From the NCBI RefSeq assembly GCF_025699065.1, contig NZ_JAILWF010000008.1, forward strand, positions 1 through 64,000: a DNA stretch of 64,000 nt, given 5' to 3'. A program made the position numbers and the translations under genes. The notes below the pieces were generated by a model that did not search any database, had not been told where the DNA came from, and saw nothing but the letters and a program-made list of their open reading frames with translations. The stretch is from Nitrosarchaeum sp. (GTDB lineage: Archaea > Thermoproteota > Nitrososphaeria > Nitrososphaerales > Nitrosopumilaceae). This document shows, piece by piece, positions 35,264 to 44,641 of the stretch (its first letter is position 1; every line of letters begins with the position of its first letter).

Positions 35264-35500
35264 TTATTTTGATTTCCTTTTTACCAACAGTTTTTTGGAT
35301 ATTTTTAATGAGAATCCCATAGCAATAAAGTGAATTATACCACCTATTATTGCAGCTTGCATCAAATTATCAAGAACAAACCAAGATATTGCAAAAGTTG
35401 TAATTGATGGAACAGTAACAATTACAGCGATAATTGAGCCTTTCAAAATAATCTCTTTCATAGTAAGTTTACTGGATTTACTATCGCTGGACATAAACAA
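35264..35500 (-). CDS. Small two-span membrane protein
   Basis: 78 residues with two membrane helices (IIAVIVTVPSITTFAISWFVL and AAIIGGIIHFIAMGFSL) and Lys-rich ends. The layout resembles DUF2061-like two-helix proteins, but I cannot confirm it. Its start lies only 10 bp from the divergent Hsp20-like membrane gene. Confidence 0.6.
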   Translation of the reverse strand: MFMSSDSKSSKLTMKEIILKGSIIAVIVTVPSITTFAISWFVLDNLMQAAIIGGIIHFIAMGFSLKISKKLLVKRKSK

Positions 35501-35510
35501 TTTTCAAAAA

Positions 35511-36020
35511 ATGGTAATAAAAATCAAAGATACTTTATATTTGGTCAGACTCAAATTGAATTACTTGGCAAGTTATAAGGGAACATATTCAAATGAACAA
35601 TCTTTAAACTTTGTAATTCCAATAATGGTAATTTTATTTCTAGGAATTATTTACATAATGACCCAAAGAGCAGGTTCAGGTTTTGTTAGTTTTATCCTAA
35701 TTGGGGCTGCTGCAATTACAATGTTTTATTGGATTCATGTTCTAAAGAAAATGACCAAGGACCAAAAACCAGTATACAATGCTAGAGAACAAGAGACTAA
35801 AAATTGGGTTTATGATTTGATCAAAGGAGATGCAGATTTTGTATTTGTATCAGAAGTTCCTGGCCCAGAAGACAAGATAGCAGTTAGATTAATTGACGGT
35901 GTATTGTATATTCGTGGTTCTGGAGGATTTTCAAAAGAAGTTCCAATAACAGGTTCAAATGAAATGCAAATTCAGGATTTTAAATATAGAAACGGTGTAC
36001 TTACACTAAGAATAAAATAA
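35511..36020 (+). CDS. Membrane-anchored protein with C-terminal Hsp20/alpha-crystallin-like domain
   Basis: 169 residues. Two membrane helices (VIPIMVILFLGIIYIM and GFVSFILIGAAAITMFYWI) are followed by a cytoplasmic linker. Residues about 108-169 follow the alpha-crystallin order: FVSEVPGPEDKIAVRLIDG, VLYIRGSGGFSKEVPI and FKYRNGVLTLRIK, matching the strand-by-strand signature of Hsp20 (ending in the GVLxLxI motif). A membrane-tied small chaperone is inferred. Its stop is 1 bp from the convergent Top6A stop. Confidence 0.7.
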   Translation: MVIKIKDTLYLVRLKLNYLASYKGTYSNEQSLNFVIPIMVILFLGIIYIMTQRAGSGFVSFILIGAAAITMFYWIHVLKKMTKDQKPVYNAREQETKNWVYDLIKGDADFVFVSEVPGPEDKIAVRLIDGVLYIRGSGGFSKEVPITGSNEMQIQDFKYRNGVLTLRIK

Positions 36021-37127
36021 CTAGAGACTTTTTGCAAGTTCTAATTTTTGTGGAAGATATTTATCAGTAATGTTTGTCAAACCATATTTTGAAAATGCTT
36101 CCAATTCAGCTTTTCTTTTAATTTTAAGAAATACATCTAGTTCTTTTTTCCAAATACCTTCCTGATATCTTGGATCATTTTGTAAATCATAACATCGTTT
36201 AATGTCTGACTCAGTCATTGGAATTGTAGGAAGTTTGAATTTTTCAATATCAGTAGCCCATACACCTACCCATTTTGCATCAGGAACAGTGAGTTCTCGA
36301 AGATGTGCAGCGTTTGCTGAACCAGATTTTATTACCATTGCAATATGTTCTCCATACACATCACCGTCTGTCAGAATAATTACTGGAAGTCCTAATTCAT
36401 CATGAAGTCTTTTTAAAAGAGTTCTAGTAGAACGAGGAGCTTGCCCTCCAGTATTAATTATAATAGATTTGAACTTCTTATCAACCTGTTCTTCAACAAA
36501 TCGTGTAAACAAACCACCTTTCTCAATGGCAATTACAATTTCAGCACTTGTATCTAATAATTCAGCAGTAGTAAGACTAGGACCAATAGCGTAGCCATCA
36601 GGATGGTTTGAAAGATTCATTTTTTTACCTTCATATCCAGGAATTGTATATTCTATATTCAAATCTCCAAAAATTGAGCTTCTTTCTTCAGGAAAAATAT
36701 GAAAATCTTCTCTGGGTTTTGATAATACAGCTTCAAGATCAACTATAATATTATCAGATTCAGATTGATCTTCAAATTCAATAGCGAATGCCTGAGATGA
36801 ATAATACACATCTCTTAATGTGGATGATTTTTTTTCTTGTGTTAATCTGTTAGCAAAAAATGCCAACCACATTAATTGTGTAAATGACCTTAATTGAGAT
36901 GAGTTTCTAGAACTTCTAACAGCGGCAGAGTTTCCCAAGATATATTGTCTAAGTTTTTTATCATAAACAATATTACTGACTGATCTGCTAGGTATTGAAA
37001 ATTTTGGAAATTGTCCATTATCTAAGTCACCATAAACTTTAGCACCATGATCTTTTAGTGCATCAATGATATTCTGCTGTTTTACTTTTGCTTTTTGCTT
37101 ACGATCTTTAATTTTATTTGTCGTCAA
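36021..37127 (-). CDS. top6A: DNA topoisomerase VI subunit A
   Basis: 368 residues. A winged-helix 5Y-CAP domain carries the catalytic Tyr region (LRDVYYSSQAF), and a TOPRIM domain carries IAIEKGGLF and ILTDGDVYGEHI (DxD). It is the Spo11-like subunit that cleaves both DNA strands. It overlaps the top6B end by 14 bp; the two form an A2B2 enzyme that relaxes and decatenates DNA. Confidence 0.95.
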   Translation of the reverse strand: MTTNKIKDRKQKAKVKQQNIIDALKDHGAKVYGDLDNGQFPKFSIPSRSVSNIVYDKKLRQYILGNSAAVRSSRNSSQLRSFTQLMWLAFFANRLTQEKKSSTLRDVYYSSQAFAIEFEDQSESDNIIVDLEAVLSKPREDFHIFPEERSSIFGDLNIEYTIPGYEGKKMNLSNHPDGYAIGPSLTTAELLDTSAEIVIAIEKGGLFTRFVEEQVDKKFKSIIINTGGQAPRSTRTLLKRLHDELGLPVIILTDGDVYGEHIAMVIKSGSANAAHLRELTVPDAKWVGVWATDIEKFKLPTIPMTESDIKRCYDLQNDPRYQEGIWKKELDVFLKIKRKAELEAFSKYGLTNITDKYLPQKLELAKSL

Positions 37128-38952
37128 CTGTAATCTCCTCTTCTAATAATTTCTTATAATTTGGTTCTTTAGTCTTTCCGGAAAGTTCTGTACAAAATTG
37201 CGAGATGAGTGGTAGATATTTTGCATATAGATTTGCTCTCTTTTTTGCCATCTCGGCTTGACCACGTTTTGACATGTATGCTGCAAGTTTCCTAGAAAGA
37301 AACTGTAAACCTAGTCTTAATTCACGTTCTATTTCTTGTCTATCAGCAACATTTTCTTTTCCAACTGTTTTGTAAGGTATTCTAGTTGAACAAATATGAG
37401 ATACTATAACAAACGGAGGATCACCTTTGACTTTATACCTACTCCAATCAGTATCATTTACAACTTTGAGAACTACATCGCTTCCTTCATCATAAAGTAA
37501 TGGAATTCGATTAGCATAACGGTAAACATGTGGACCGCCTGGTCTAATTTCACCACCATAAGCAATACCCATCTCCACAACAAAGGGAAAGCCAGAATAG
37601 GCAGATGCTGGACGCTGAACCACTGCGCAGAAATCAGGCTTGAAGAATTTCTTCATGCCTTTCTCAAGGGGTTCTTCCCCTAGGGGAGCTAAACAGCTAG
37701 GATCAGGTGAAAGAAAATCCTCAAATTTTTGTAATGAATCACTTAGTTTTACAAGTTCTTCATTTGTCAATGATCCCATCCGTTTTTCAGGTTTGAAACC
37801 TGCAAACTCTGCAAACTTTACAGCAGTTGAAGGCCCTATTCTTTGAAATCGTTTAGTCAAAAATGCAGTTAGTGTTTCACCCTGAACCGTGCCAGTTAAT
37901 TGTTTATAGTAAGGATTATCAGAATCAAGATCAATTGTTTTTGCTTGTGAATCACCAAAATCCCAATAGTATAATTTTTTATTTGGTACATCAATATCAT
38001 CAATTCTAACTTTACTAAGTTTATCAAAATCCATTTCAAGAAATGACATCAAAGAAATAACAACTCTTACAGGTCTGGAAAGAGTTTTCCAACGTTTTGC
38101 TGCTTTATCCATAATTCCAGTAAAGGTGAGATTTTTTTTTGCCAGTCCTAAATCTTTCCTAACTTTTTCAATCATTATATCATCAATGTTTGGAATTTCG
38201 AATTGAGATTCAACCATCATACGTCTAATTGTTTCAACATCAATACCATGGGCATGAGGTCTAATAATTGTCGGTGCAGGTGGCATCTCATTTACAATTT
38301 TAGAATAATGAAATTTTTCTCCTTTAGGATCATCAAAAGTTATTGTTGCATATGGCGTAATCAAAGAGGTTTCATAAACATAATCTTTAATTTTTGAACC
38401 TGCTTTTGCATAATCGCCTTCAAGACAAATACTGACAGAAAGACCTCTTTTTGTAACTTCTTTGGTATTATGTTTTAAAATAACGGGTTTGTTTTTTTGA
38501 ATATCCAACAACAATTCAAACTCGTCTTGAATTTTTCCATCAGTGGAGCTTTTAACATAAACCGGTTTGTTTGTGGTAATTTGTCCATATAGAATCGCCA
38601 TTGTAGCTCCCAGACCAAACATTCCTCGTGCCTGTTTTAATCCAAATTTAGAGCCATAAAGTACAGTTCCAAACGCTAATGGAACATGTTTAGATTCTAT
38701 TCCAGGGCCATTGTCTTTTACAGTTAGGATGTATGGTTTAGGATCCGGAGCATCTGGATCAACAGCCTTTATTGAAAGATGGACATCAGGAAAGATTCCT
38801 TTTTGATCACATGCATCTAAAGAATTTTCTACAAACTCCCTTACAGCGGTATAAAGTGATCTAGTAGGATTACTAAATCCGGCTAAATCCCTATTCCTAT
38901 AAAAAAACTCACTTGGTGAGATCTGATTAAATTTTTCTTTAATAGAAGACAT
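37114..38952 (-). CDS. top6B: DNA topoisomerase VI subunit B
   Basis: 612 residues. GHKL ATPase: FVENSLDACD (N-box), VKDNGPGIE (G1) and GLGATMAILYG (G2), with the transducer domain after residue 300. It drives strand passage by ATP-dependent dimerisation. The start overlaps the KH-protein gene by 14 bp; the rio1-KH-top6B-top6A run is tightly packed and probably one transcript. Confidence 0.95.
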   Translation of the reverse strand: MSSIKEKFNQISPSEFFYRNRDLAGFSNPTRSLYTAVREFVENSLDACDQKGIFPDVHLSIKAVDPDAPDPKPYILTVKDNGPGIESKHVPLAFGTVLYGSKFGLKQARGMFGLGATMAILYGQITTNKPVYVKSSTDGKIQDEFELLLDIQKNKPVILKHNTKEVTKRGLSVSICLEGDYAKAGSKIKDYVYETSLITPYATITFDDPKGEKFHYSKIVNEMPPAPTIIRPHAHGIDVETIRRMMVESQFEIPNIDDIMIEKVRKDLGLAKKNLTFTGIMDKAAKRWKTLSRPVRVVISLMSFLEMDFDKLSKVRIDDIDVPNKKLYYWDFGDSQAKTIDLDSDNPYYKQLTGTVQGETLTAFLTKRFQRIGPSTAVKFAEFAGFKPEKRMGSLTNEELVKLSDSLQKFEDFLSPDPSCLAPLGEEPLEKGMKKFFKPDFCAVVQRPASAYSGFPFVVEMGIAYGGEIRPGGPHVYRYANRIPLLYDEGSDVVLKVVNDTDWSRYKVKGDPPFVIVSHICSTRIPYKTVGKENVADRQEIERELRLGLQFLSRKLAAYMSKRGQAEMAKKRANLYAKYLPLISQFCTELSGKTKEPNYKKLLEEEITVDDK

Positions 38953-39511
38953 CTTGATTTTCCCACAATTGCATTTTTTCTTGTTTACTTTTTCTATTTG
39001 CTGCTTCTAATTTGTTGTAAACGGCACCATGTATACTACCATTTGATATTGAGGATATTGCATCTACAACTAATTTTAGTTTACTAGTATCTCCAATTAT
39101 TGAAACAGTTTTTCCATATACAGAAATATGAGTCCCAGTTAAATTTTCCATGTTTTTTCTTGCCTTACCGCCTTCTCCTATAATTCTCCCTTTTATCCTT
39201 TCAATATTTGCATTTGATTTTCCGGCAAACTCCCTCAAATCTATCACATGTAATGCATTTTCACCCTTTAGTAAACTCATTGCATTATCAGGAGAAAAAC
39301 CTCTACCTATTGCAGTTACTATCTCCATAGCTTTGAAAGGTTGAATACTTTCAACATCACCGTTAGATTTGATAAAAACTTCGCCGGATTCACCATCGAT
39401 ATCTAAAGTAACATAACATAGCTGTTCAATCTTAGATTTTACTGAACCAGATTTGCCAATTAATACGGCTATACGTTCATTTGGAATTCTAAGTATTTTT
39501 TCAAAACTCAT
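38939..39511 (-). CDS. KH-domain RNA-binding protein (Dim2/Pno1-like)
   Basis: 190 residues with two KH domains: IAVLIGKSGSVKSKIEQL and IKGRIIGEGGKARKNMENL, with KH2 showing the GxxG loop. This is the layout of archaeal Dim2/Pno1, which binds the 3' end of 16S rRNA during small-subunit maturation. It overlaps rio1 by 4 bp; Rio1 acts on the same particle, so the operon is functionally coherent. Confidence 0.9.
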   Translation of the reverse strand: MSFEKILRIPNERIAVLIGKSGSVKSKIEQLCYVTLDIDGESGEVFIKSNGDVESIQPFKAMEIVTAIGRGFSPDNAMSLLKGENALHVIDLREFAGKSNANIERIKGRIIGEGGKARKNMENLTGTHISVYGKTVSIIGDTSKLKLVVDAISSISNGSIHGAVYNKLEAANRKSKQEKMQLWENQDVFY

Positions 39512-40317
39512 CCTACAATATCCTCAAATATTTTAATTGGATCTTCAACTGAAATTCCTCTTTTTGAAAAGAATCTTGTTATATTATTAATGTCTCTTTT
39601 AAGAAATTCTTGAGCATTAGGATGCCTAAGATCAACTGCAGACCCTAGATCAAAAAGAACCAATCCGTTAGGAGTTTTAAAAATATTATATTCTGAATAA
39701 TCACCATGAACTAATTGTGCCTTTTGATAAAGTCTGGTAATTATAGAAATTGATTGGGCATAATCATTTTCATCAATTTCTGATTCAAGTAGAATTTTTG
39801 CGGGTGAACCGTGCTCACCAATAAAATCTAAGGCAAGAACATTATTTGATAAATAAAGAGGTCGAGGGACGGGAATCCCACATTTGTAAGCTTGTGTTAA
39901 ATTTCGATATTCTTTTTTTGCCCATAAATAAATCAGATTTTTTGTTCCTCTTTTTATTTTTGAGAATCTTGGATCACCCGTAATGTATTGTTCACGTTTC
40001 TTAAAATTTGAAGCACTGATCAAATAAATTTTTAATGCAACATCATTATTTTTTTCATCAACAGCCCAAAATAAAACCGATTCTTTTCCTGCACTTACAG
40101 GACCATTAACATATGCAATAATATGATCAGTTATCATCTTGTATAGTGTCATAACAGTTGGTTTGTCTAAGACTTCATTGATCACTTTACCTTTTTTGAA
40201 TCCATCATCTAATCCTCCTCTTTTTGATTTTGAAGTTAATTTATGATCAACTTTAGATTCTAGCTTTCTACTTAGATCATCATATAACAAATCATCGGAC
40301 ATTAGATCATCTGACAA
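39508..40317 (-). CDS. rio1: RIO1-type serine kinase
   Basis: 269 residues from TTG 40317 (ATG 40302 is an alternative). Motifs: P-loop region VNGPVSAGKESVLFWA, DVALKIYLIS (ATP Lys), the RIO insert KREQYITGDPRFSKI, catalytic loop LVHGDYSEYNIF and metal loop LFDLGSAVD. It is an ATPase/kinase for late 40S/30S maturation. The N-terminal acidic stretch repeats MSDDL. Confidence 0.94.
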   Translation of the reverse strand: MSDDLMSDDLLYDDLSRKLESKVDHKLTSKSKRGGLDDGFKKGKVINEVLDKPTVMTLYKMITDHIIAYVNGPVSAGKESVLFWAVDEKNNDVALKIYLISASNFKKREQYITGDPRFSKIKRGTKNLIYLWAKKEYRNLTQAYKCGIPVPRPLYLSNNVLALDFIGEHGSPAKILLESEIDENDYAQSISIITRLYQKAQLVHGDYSEYNIFKTPNGLVLFDLGSAVDLRHPNAQEFLKRDINNITRFFSKRGISVEDPIKIFEDIVG

Positions 40318-40429
40318 TGAATATCATCACACTTACTAGATAAAAGAGATTTCCTTTAGTGAATTTGATTTAAAAAATATATTAGATGTTGATAGATAAA
40401 ATAACTTCATAGTTTTTCATTGAATGAAT

Positions 40430-40726
40430 TTACATTTTAAAAACGATCAAAAAAGGTACGCCAGAAATTTTTTTGACTCCATTTTCAGAACCAATTCCAA
40501 GTTCTAAAGAAAGAGAGATAGTATCTTTACCAACCATGTTAATTATATTTGAACTTTCTAGCAATTTTTTAGCTTCATCAATTTCAATTATTTCATTACC
40601 ATAATAGCTCTCACTAATTTTCATGGTCAACTCATTTTCAGAAATACTTTTTCCAAGAAGTTCTGCATCGCATATATTTAACATTAAATTTTTTTGATAT
40701 TCAGTAATTTTAACTGAGAATCGCAT
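40430..40726 (-). CDS. DUF424 family protein
   Basis: 98 residues. FSVKITEYQKNLMLNICDAELLGK and the YYGNEIIEIDEA region match DUF424, a small archaeal family usually next to aIF2-beta. It starts at the base where aIF2-beta stops (1-nt overlap), so the two are coupled. The function is unknown; a translation role is inferred from the linkage. Confidence 0.85.
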   Translation of the reverse strand: MRFSVKITEYQKNLMLNICDAELLGKSISENELTMKISESYYGNEIIEIDEAKKLLESSNIINMVGKDTISLSLELGIGSENGVKKISGVPFLIVFKM

Positions 40727-41148
40727 TACGCATATTTACCTTTTAGAGTAGATTTAGCACCGCAAGCTTCACAAATCAAAAAAGAGATTCTGTTTTCTTT
40801 TAGTATTTTTGTATCAGGACTTTTGCAAGTATGACACTCAAGATAATCTTTAACATAAATTTGGAAAAGACGGGTAAAGTCATCAGGAGCTCTTCTCCCA
40901 ACAAACATAGCCTTATCACCTAGGCGCTCAGCTGGAACTGCAAATTCTTTAGAAAGATATTGTAAGACTTTATCTGGATCCCGACGAAGTACTTTAGGAA
41001 ATTCTGAAAAATTACGCAGAAATGTTTTTTGGCCTTCCCACATAACGTCTACTACAGGAAGCTCAAATCTAGTAGTAGATACTTTTTTAGAATCGCCTAG
41101 TTTATCTTGAATTCTCTTGAGCAATGTTTCGTAATCGGATTTAGCCAC
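40726..41148 (-). CDS. eif2b: Translation initiation factor aIF2 beta subunit
   Basis: 140 residues. An N-terminal gamma-binding helix, a central alpha/beta domain (LPVVDVMWEGQKTFLRNFSE, LRRDPDKVLQYLSKEF) and a C-terminal zinc ribbon (CHTCKSPDT, CEACGAKS). It is part of the aIF2 heterotrimer that brings initiator tRNA. It is followed by DUF424. Confidence 0.95.
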   Translation of the reverse strand: MAKSDYETLLKRIQDKLGDSKKVSTTRFELPVVDVMWEGQKTFLRNFSEFPKVLRRDPDKVLQYLSKEFAVPAERLGDKAMFVGRRAPDDFTRLFQIYVKDYLECHTCKSPDTKILKENRISFLICEACGAKSTLKGKYA

Positions 41149-41216
41149 TGAAAATTTGTGTATACTGTACCCTATATTGGTTTTTGAAAAAGAGAAATCG
41201 TGTGGATTTTGTTGGT

Positions 41217-41360
41217 CTACATCTTTCCTATTCGGAAGACGTTAGTTCCACATGTTGGACAAGTGCCTTTTACAGCAGGGCGTCCATTTTTTAGTTTAGT
41301 TTCTTTGGGATCCTTTACTTGTCTTTTAGCTCTGCATTTTACGCAATATGCTTCTACCAT
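41217..41360 (-). CDS. DUF5679-like small zinc-ribbon protein
   Basis: 47 residues from ATG 41360. The two knuckles are YCVKCRAKR and CPTCGTNVFRIGK, with the loop KNGRPAVKGT between. This is the typical short protein annotated as DUF5679, often found near ribosome or translation genes. It is 68 bp upstream of aIF2-beta on the same strand. Confidence 0.8.
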   Translation of the reverse strand: MVEAYCVKCRAKRQVKDPKETKLKNGRPAVKGTCPTCGTNVFRIGKM

Positions 41361-41612
41361 TATGAAAAATGTCTCACGTGGTGGTATTTAGGAAGAGCCT
41401 GTGAAAATTATTTAACTATAGACTAGATGGGCGTAAATTTTCTCATACATCAATAATCAAAGATTATAAAAAATAATAAGAAATATTGTAATTTTTTTAA
41501 TATTTATCATAATAATTATACATGAATGGATTTTTTTTACTATTTATTCAACATTAGACTAAATTTTGAAAGGTTTACCAGTTATAAACACCATGATTCT
41601 AGAATAAAAAAT

Positions 41613-42101
41613 ATGGCATCTAAAAAAGGGATCATAGTAACAATAATCATTTTAGTGTCTATTACAGCTGCCAGTTTTCTCCTATGGATTGTACCTCAAG
41701 AAAATCCAGCAACTTTGATCGTTTCAGACTATGAAAACTATCTTGAAGGAGTAAAGAAAATTCATCAAGTATTACAAGAATCTATAGAAACTGAATTTCA
41801 AAATCTGTTAGATGGAAATACTTCTCCAGATGAGTATATTTCCATAACAGAAGTAACGACTTCACAAGTTACAGCTCAAATTAGTGAGTTTGTAACATCA
41901 AAACCAACAGAAGAATGGCAAAATAGCTACATTACATATATGGAAGCTCTGAAAAAATTTAATGAATACATCATAGAAACCAAGGTTGCAGCAAATATGC
42001 TAAAAGCAGGTCAAATAGATGCTGAAACTTTACAAAACATTGAATCATTAAGATTAGAAACACAAGAGTTAATCAAAAAATCAGACGAGTTAAGACCATA
42101 G
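41613..42101 (+). CDS. Membrane-anchored helical hypothetical protein
   Basis: 162 residues from ATG 41613 (MASKKGIIVTIIILV); the frame extends upstream to 41526, but that part lacks membrane-protein character. One N-terminal membrane helix is followed by a soluble helical domain. The 41361-41612 gap upstream shows only AT-rich DNA with no supported gene. The function is unknown. Confidence 0.6.
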   Translation: MASKKGIIVTIIILVSITAASFLLWIVPQENPATLIVSDYENYLEGVKKIHQVLQESIETEFQNLLDGNTSPDEYISITEVTTSQVTAQISEFVTSKPTEEWQNSYITYMEALKKFNEYIIETKVAANMLKAGQIDAETLQNIESLRLETQELIKKSDELRP

Positions 42102-42176
42102 TCAGGCTCAAAACATAATTATAATATTTATAAAAGTTGGAAATCGTTAAAAAGCAATTCAACGATTAGAAAAAGA

Positions 42177-43322
42177 ATGTCTCAGAGATCTGACATAGAA
42201 AAAGATGTCAATGCTTCAACTTCAAACAAATTATTAGTAATTTGTGTAGATAGAGACAATGATGTGGGTGAAAAGGCAGGTATAACTACTCCAATAATTG
42301 GAAGAGATGCCTGTATTGATGCTGCACAAAGACTAGCGTTAGAGGATCCTGAAGATGCAGATTCAAATTCAATGTTTGCTGCAATTAAAACATATGAAGA
42401 TTTGATCAGTAAGGGTTACCAAGTCGAAGTAGTAATTGTTGCAGGAGTAAAAGAAAGGGGAGTTCAAGCTGATGAAAAAATCCTTAAAGAAATTAAAAAA
42501 ATATTAGAAGTATTTTCTGCAAATGGAGCAGTTATTGTATCCGATGGAGAAGACGATGAGAGTGTAATTCCAGTTATTCAAAATGTATTACCAGTAGTTT
42601 CAGTACAAAGAGTTGTAATGAAAGTAAGTAGAAGTGTAGAATATTCCTATGCAGTTTTTGGAAAATATCTAAAAATGTTAGCATATGATTCAAAGTATTC
42701 TAAATTTTTCTTAGGAGTTCCAGGTATACTTTTGCTAATTGGTGGAGTTGCAACAGTATTTGGCTATACTGAAGAAATATTTGCAGTGTTAGTTAGTATT
42801 TTAGGTATTTCATTTTTAATTAGAGCATTTGACGTAGATAGAGCATGGTCGAACTTGACAAGACCTACGCCGATGGGTTTTATCAGAATCTTTACAATGG
42901 TCGCAGGTATATTGTTAATCTTATCATCCATTCCAACTGGAATAAGCTCTATTGATCCAGAAGTGTTAGGTGATGAGACAGAAATACTCAGAATAGTTAC
43001 CGATAAAATAATAATTGGTCAATTCATCACAGGAGCTTTACCAATTCTATGGATGGGTCTTGGAGCAATTTTTGCAGGAATATTACTTAGTAATTGGATT
43101 GGAGGAGTTCCAAGACAAATTACAGATATTTTAAGAATCATAGTTCTTGCAGCATTATACCCCATAACATCACAATTTATCCTCATAATGATGAATGGTG
43201 ATGTTCAATCAATCACACTAGTGCCACCATTATTAGCAGGACTTGCAGCTACATTAGTATCAGCCACAATTCTATTTAGAAAATATAGAAAACATAAGCA
43301 TCAAGAAATGATCGTAGACTAA
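42177..43322 (+). CDS. DUF373 family membrane protein
   Basis: 381 residues. An N-terminal soluble domain (LLVICVDRDNDVGEKAGITTP, GRDACIDAAQRLALEDPEDADSN in part, VVIVAGVKERGVQAD) carries the conserved Asp pair of DUF373. About six membrane helices follow. DUF373 is archaeal and uncharacterised. The next gene on the strand is the cis-prenyltransferase. Confidence 0.9.
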   Translation: MSQRSDIEKDVNASTSNKLLVICVDRDNDVGEKAGITTPIIGRDACIDAAQRLALEDPEDADSNSMFAAIKTYEDLISKGYQVEVVIVAGVKERGVQADEKILKEIKKILEVFSANGAVIVSDGEDDESVIPVIQNVLPVVSVQRVVMKVSRSVEYSYAVFGKYLKMLAYDSKYSKFFLGVPGILLLIGGVATVFGYTEEIFAVLVSILGISFLIRAFDVDRAWSNLTRPTPMGFIRIFTMVAGILLILSSIPTGISSIDPEVLGDETEILRIVTDKIIIGQFITGALPILWMGLGAIFAGILLSNWIGGVPRQITDILRIIVLAALYPITSQFILIMMNGDVQSITLVPPLLAGLAATLVSATILFRKYRKHKHQEMIVD

Positions 43323-43401
43323 AAAAGTAAGAAATTCTTTACAATAGATTTATTCCTGAAAAACACTGATATCATCTAGGGTTATTGATTATGAATGGTG
43401 A

Positions 43402-44199
43402 TTGGAAATTAATAAAATAAAGGATATGGTATTTCAATTATCAGGATTATATAGAATTTATTCAAAAAGACTTGAAACTGAAATACGTGGAGGAGATATA
43501 CCAAATCATCTTGCTTTAATTTTAGATGGAAATAGACGATGGGCAAAAAGACATCTAACTATTCCTAAAACAGGACATTGGAAAGGAGCAGATGCAGTAG
43601 AAAATCTTCTGGACTGGTGTGAGGAATTTGATATAAAAATAATTACTTTGTATGCACTTTCAGCAGAAAATTTAGATCGAGATGATGAAGAATTAAGCCA
43701 TCTTTATGAATTAATTCGAATTAGATTGGAAAAACTGTACAATGATTCAAGAATTCATAAAAACAAAATGAGAGTTAAAGGAATTGGAAGAATAGAACTA
43801 TTACCAGATTCAATTAAAGATGTTTTAAAACGATTAGATGATGCAACAAAAAATTATGATAACCACTTTCTAAATATTGCACTAGCATATGGAGGACAAA
43901 ATGAGCTAGTTGATGCTGTTAAAAAAATAGCTGAAAAGATCAAAGATGGCTCAATTGATGTAAATGATATAACTAAAAAAGAAATTGAATCTAATTTATA
44001 CACATCTCATTTACCACAATCATCACCAGATATGATTTTAAGAACATCGGGAGAAAAAAGATTGAGTGGATTTTTAATGTGGCAAAGTGCATATAGCGAA
44101 TTAATTTTCATGGATATATTTTGGCCCGAGTTTAGGAAAATTGATTTGATGAGAGCCATCAGAACATTTCAAGAAAGAAAACGAAGATTAGGTAAATAA
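43402..44199 (+). CDS. uppS: cis-Prenyltransferase (undecaprenyl/polyprenyl diphosphate synthase)
   Basis: 265 residues from TTG 43402. LALILDGNRRWAKR (catalytic Asp), TLYALSAENLDRD, ALAYGGQNELVDAV, and DMILRTSGEKRLSGFLMWQSAYSEL in part. It lengthens isoprenoid chains in cis to make the lipid carrier for glycosylation. N-terminal extension of about 30 residues. The NUDIX gene starts 16 bp after it. Confidence 0.94.
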   Translation: MEINKIKDMVFQLSGLYRIYSKRLETEIRGGDIPNHLALILDGNRRWAKRHLTIPKTGHWKGADAVENLLDWCEEFDIKIITLYALSAENLDRDDEELSHLYELIRIRLEKLYNDSRIHKNKMRVKGIGRIELLPDSIKDVLKRLDDATKNYDNHFLNIALAYGGQNELVDAVKKIAEKIKDGSIDVNDITKKEIESNLYTSHLPQSSPDMILRTSGEKRLSGFLMWQSAYSELIFMDIFWPEFRKIDLMRAIRTFQERKRRLGK

Positions 44200-44215
44200 T
44201 TGGGAGAATATTGAA

Positions 44216-44641
44216 ATGATTGAAGAAACTTCTGCAGGAGTAGTATTATTTAGAAGAGAAAATTCAAAAATTTTATTTTTATTATTAAATTATCCATCTG
44301 GGCATTGGGATTTTGTCAAAGGAAAGATGGAAGAGGGTGAAACAACTCATCAGACAGCAATACGAGAAACTCGAGAAGAGACAGGAATTACAGACATTGT
44401 ATTTTTAGATGATTTTGAAGAATGGATAAAATATAATTTTCAATATCATGGGGAATTAGTAAATAAGAAAGTTGTTTTTTTCTTGGCAGAAACAAAAACA
44501 GAACAAGTTATAATTTCTCATGAACACCTTGACTATATTTGGGCAGATTATGAAACTGCAATGGAGAAAACAACGTTTGACAATGCAAAATCAATTTTAA
44601 CTAAATCAAAAGAACTACTTGGAAAAACTTTGCAGTTGTAA
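44216..44641 (+). CDS. NUDIX hydrolase (Ap4A-type)
   Basis: 141 residues. The Nudix box is complete: GKMEEGETTHQTAIRETREE with TGI. SAGVVLFRRE and YPSGHWDFVKG resemble the bis(5'-nucleosyl) tetraphosphatase group. It hydrolyses nucleoside diphosphate derivatives; the exact substrate is uncertain. The last 27 bp overlap the convergent pyrF gene. Confidence 0.9.
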   Translation: MIEETSAGVVLFRRENSKILFLLLNYPSGHWDFVKGKMEEGETTHQTAIRETREETGITDIVFLDDFEEWIKYNFQYHGELVNKKVVFFLAETKTEQVIISHEHLDYIWADYETAMEKTTFDNAKSILTKSKELLGKTLQL

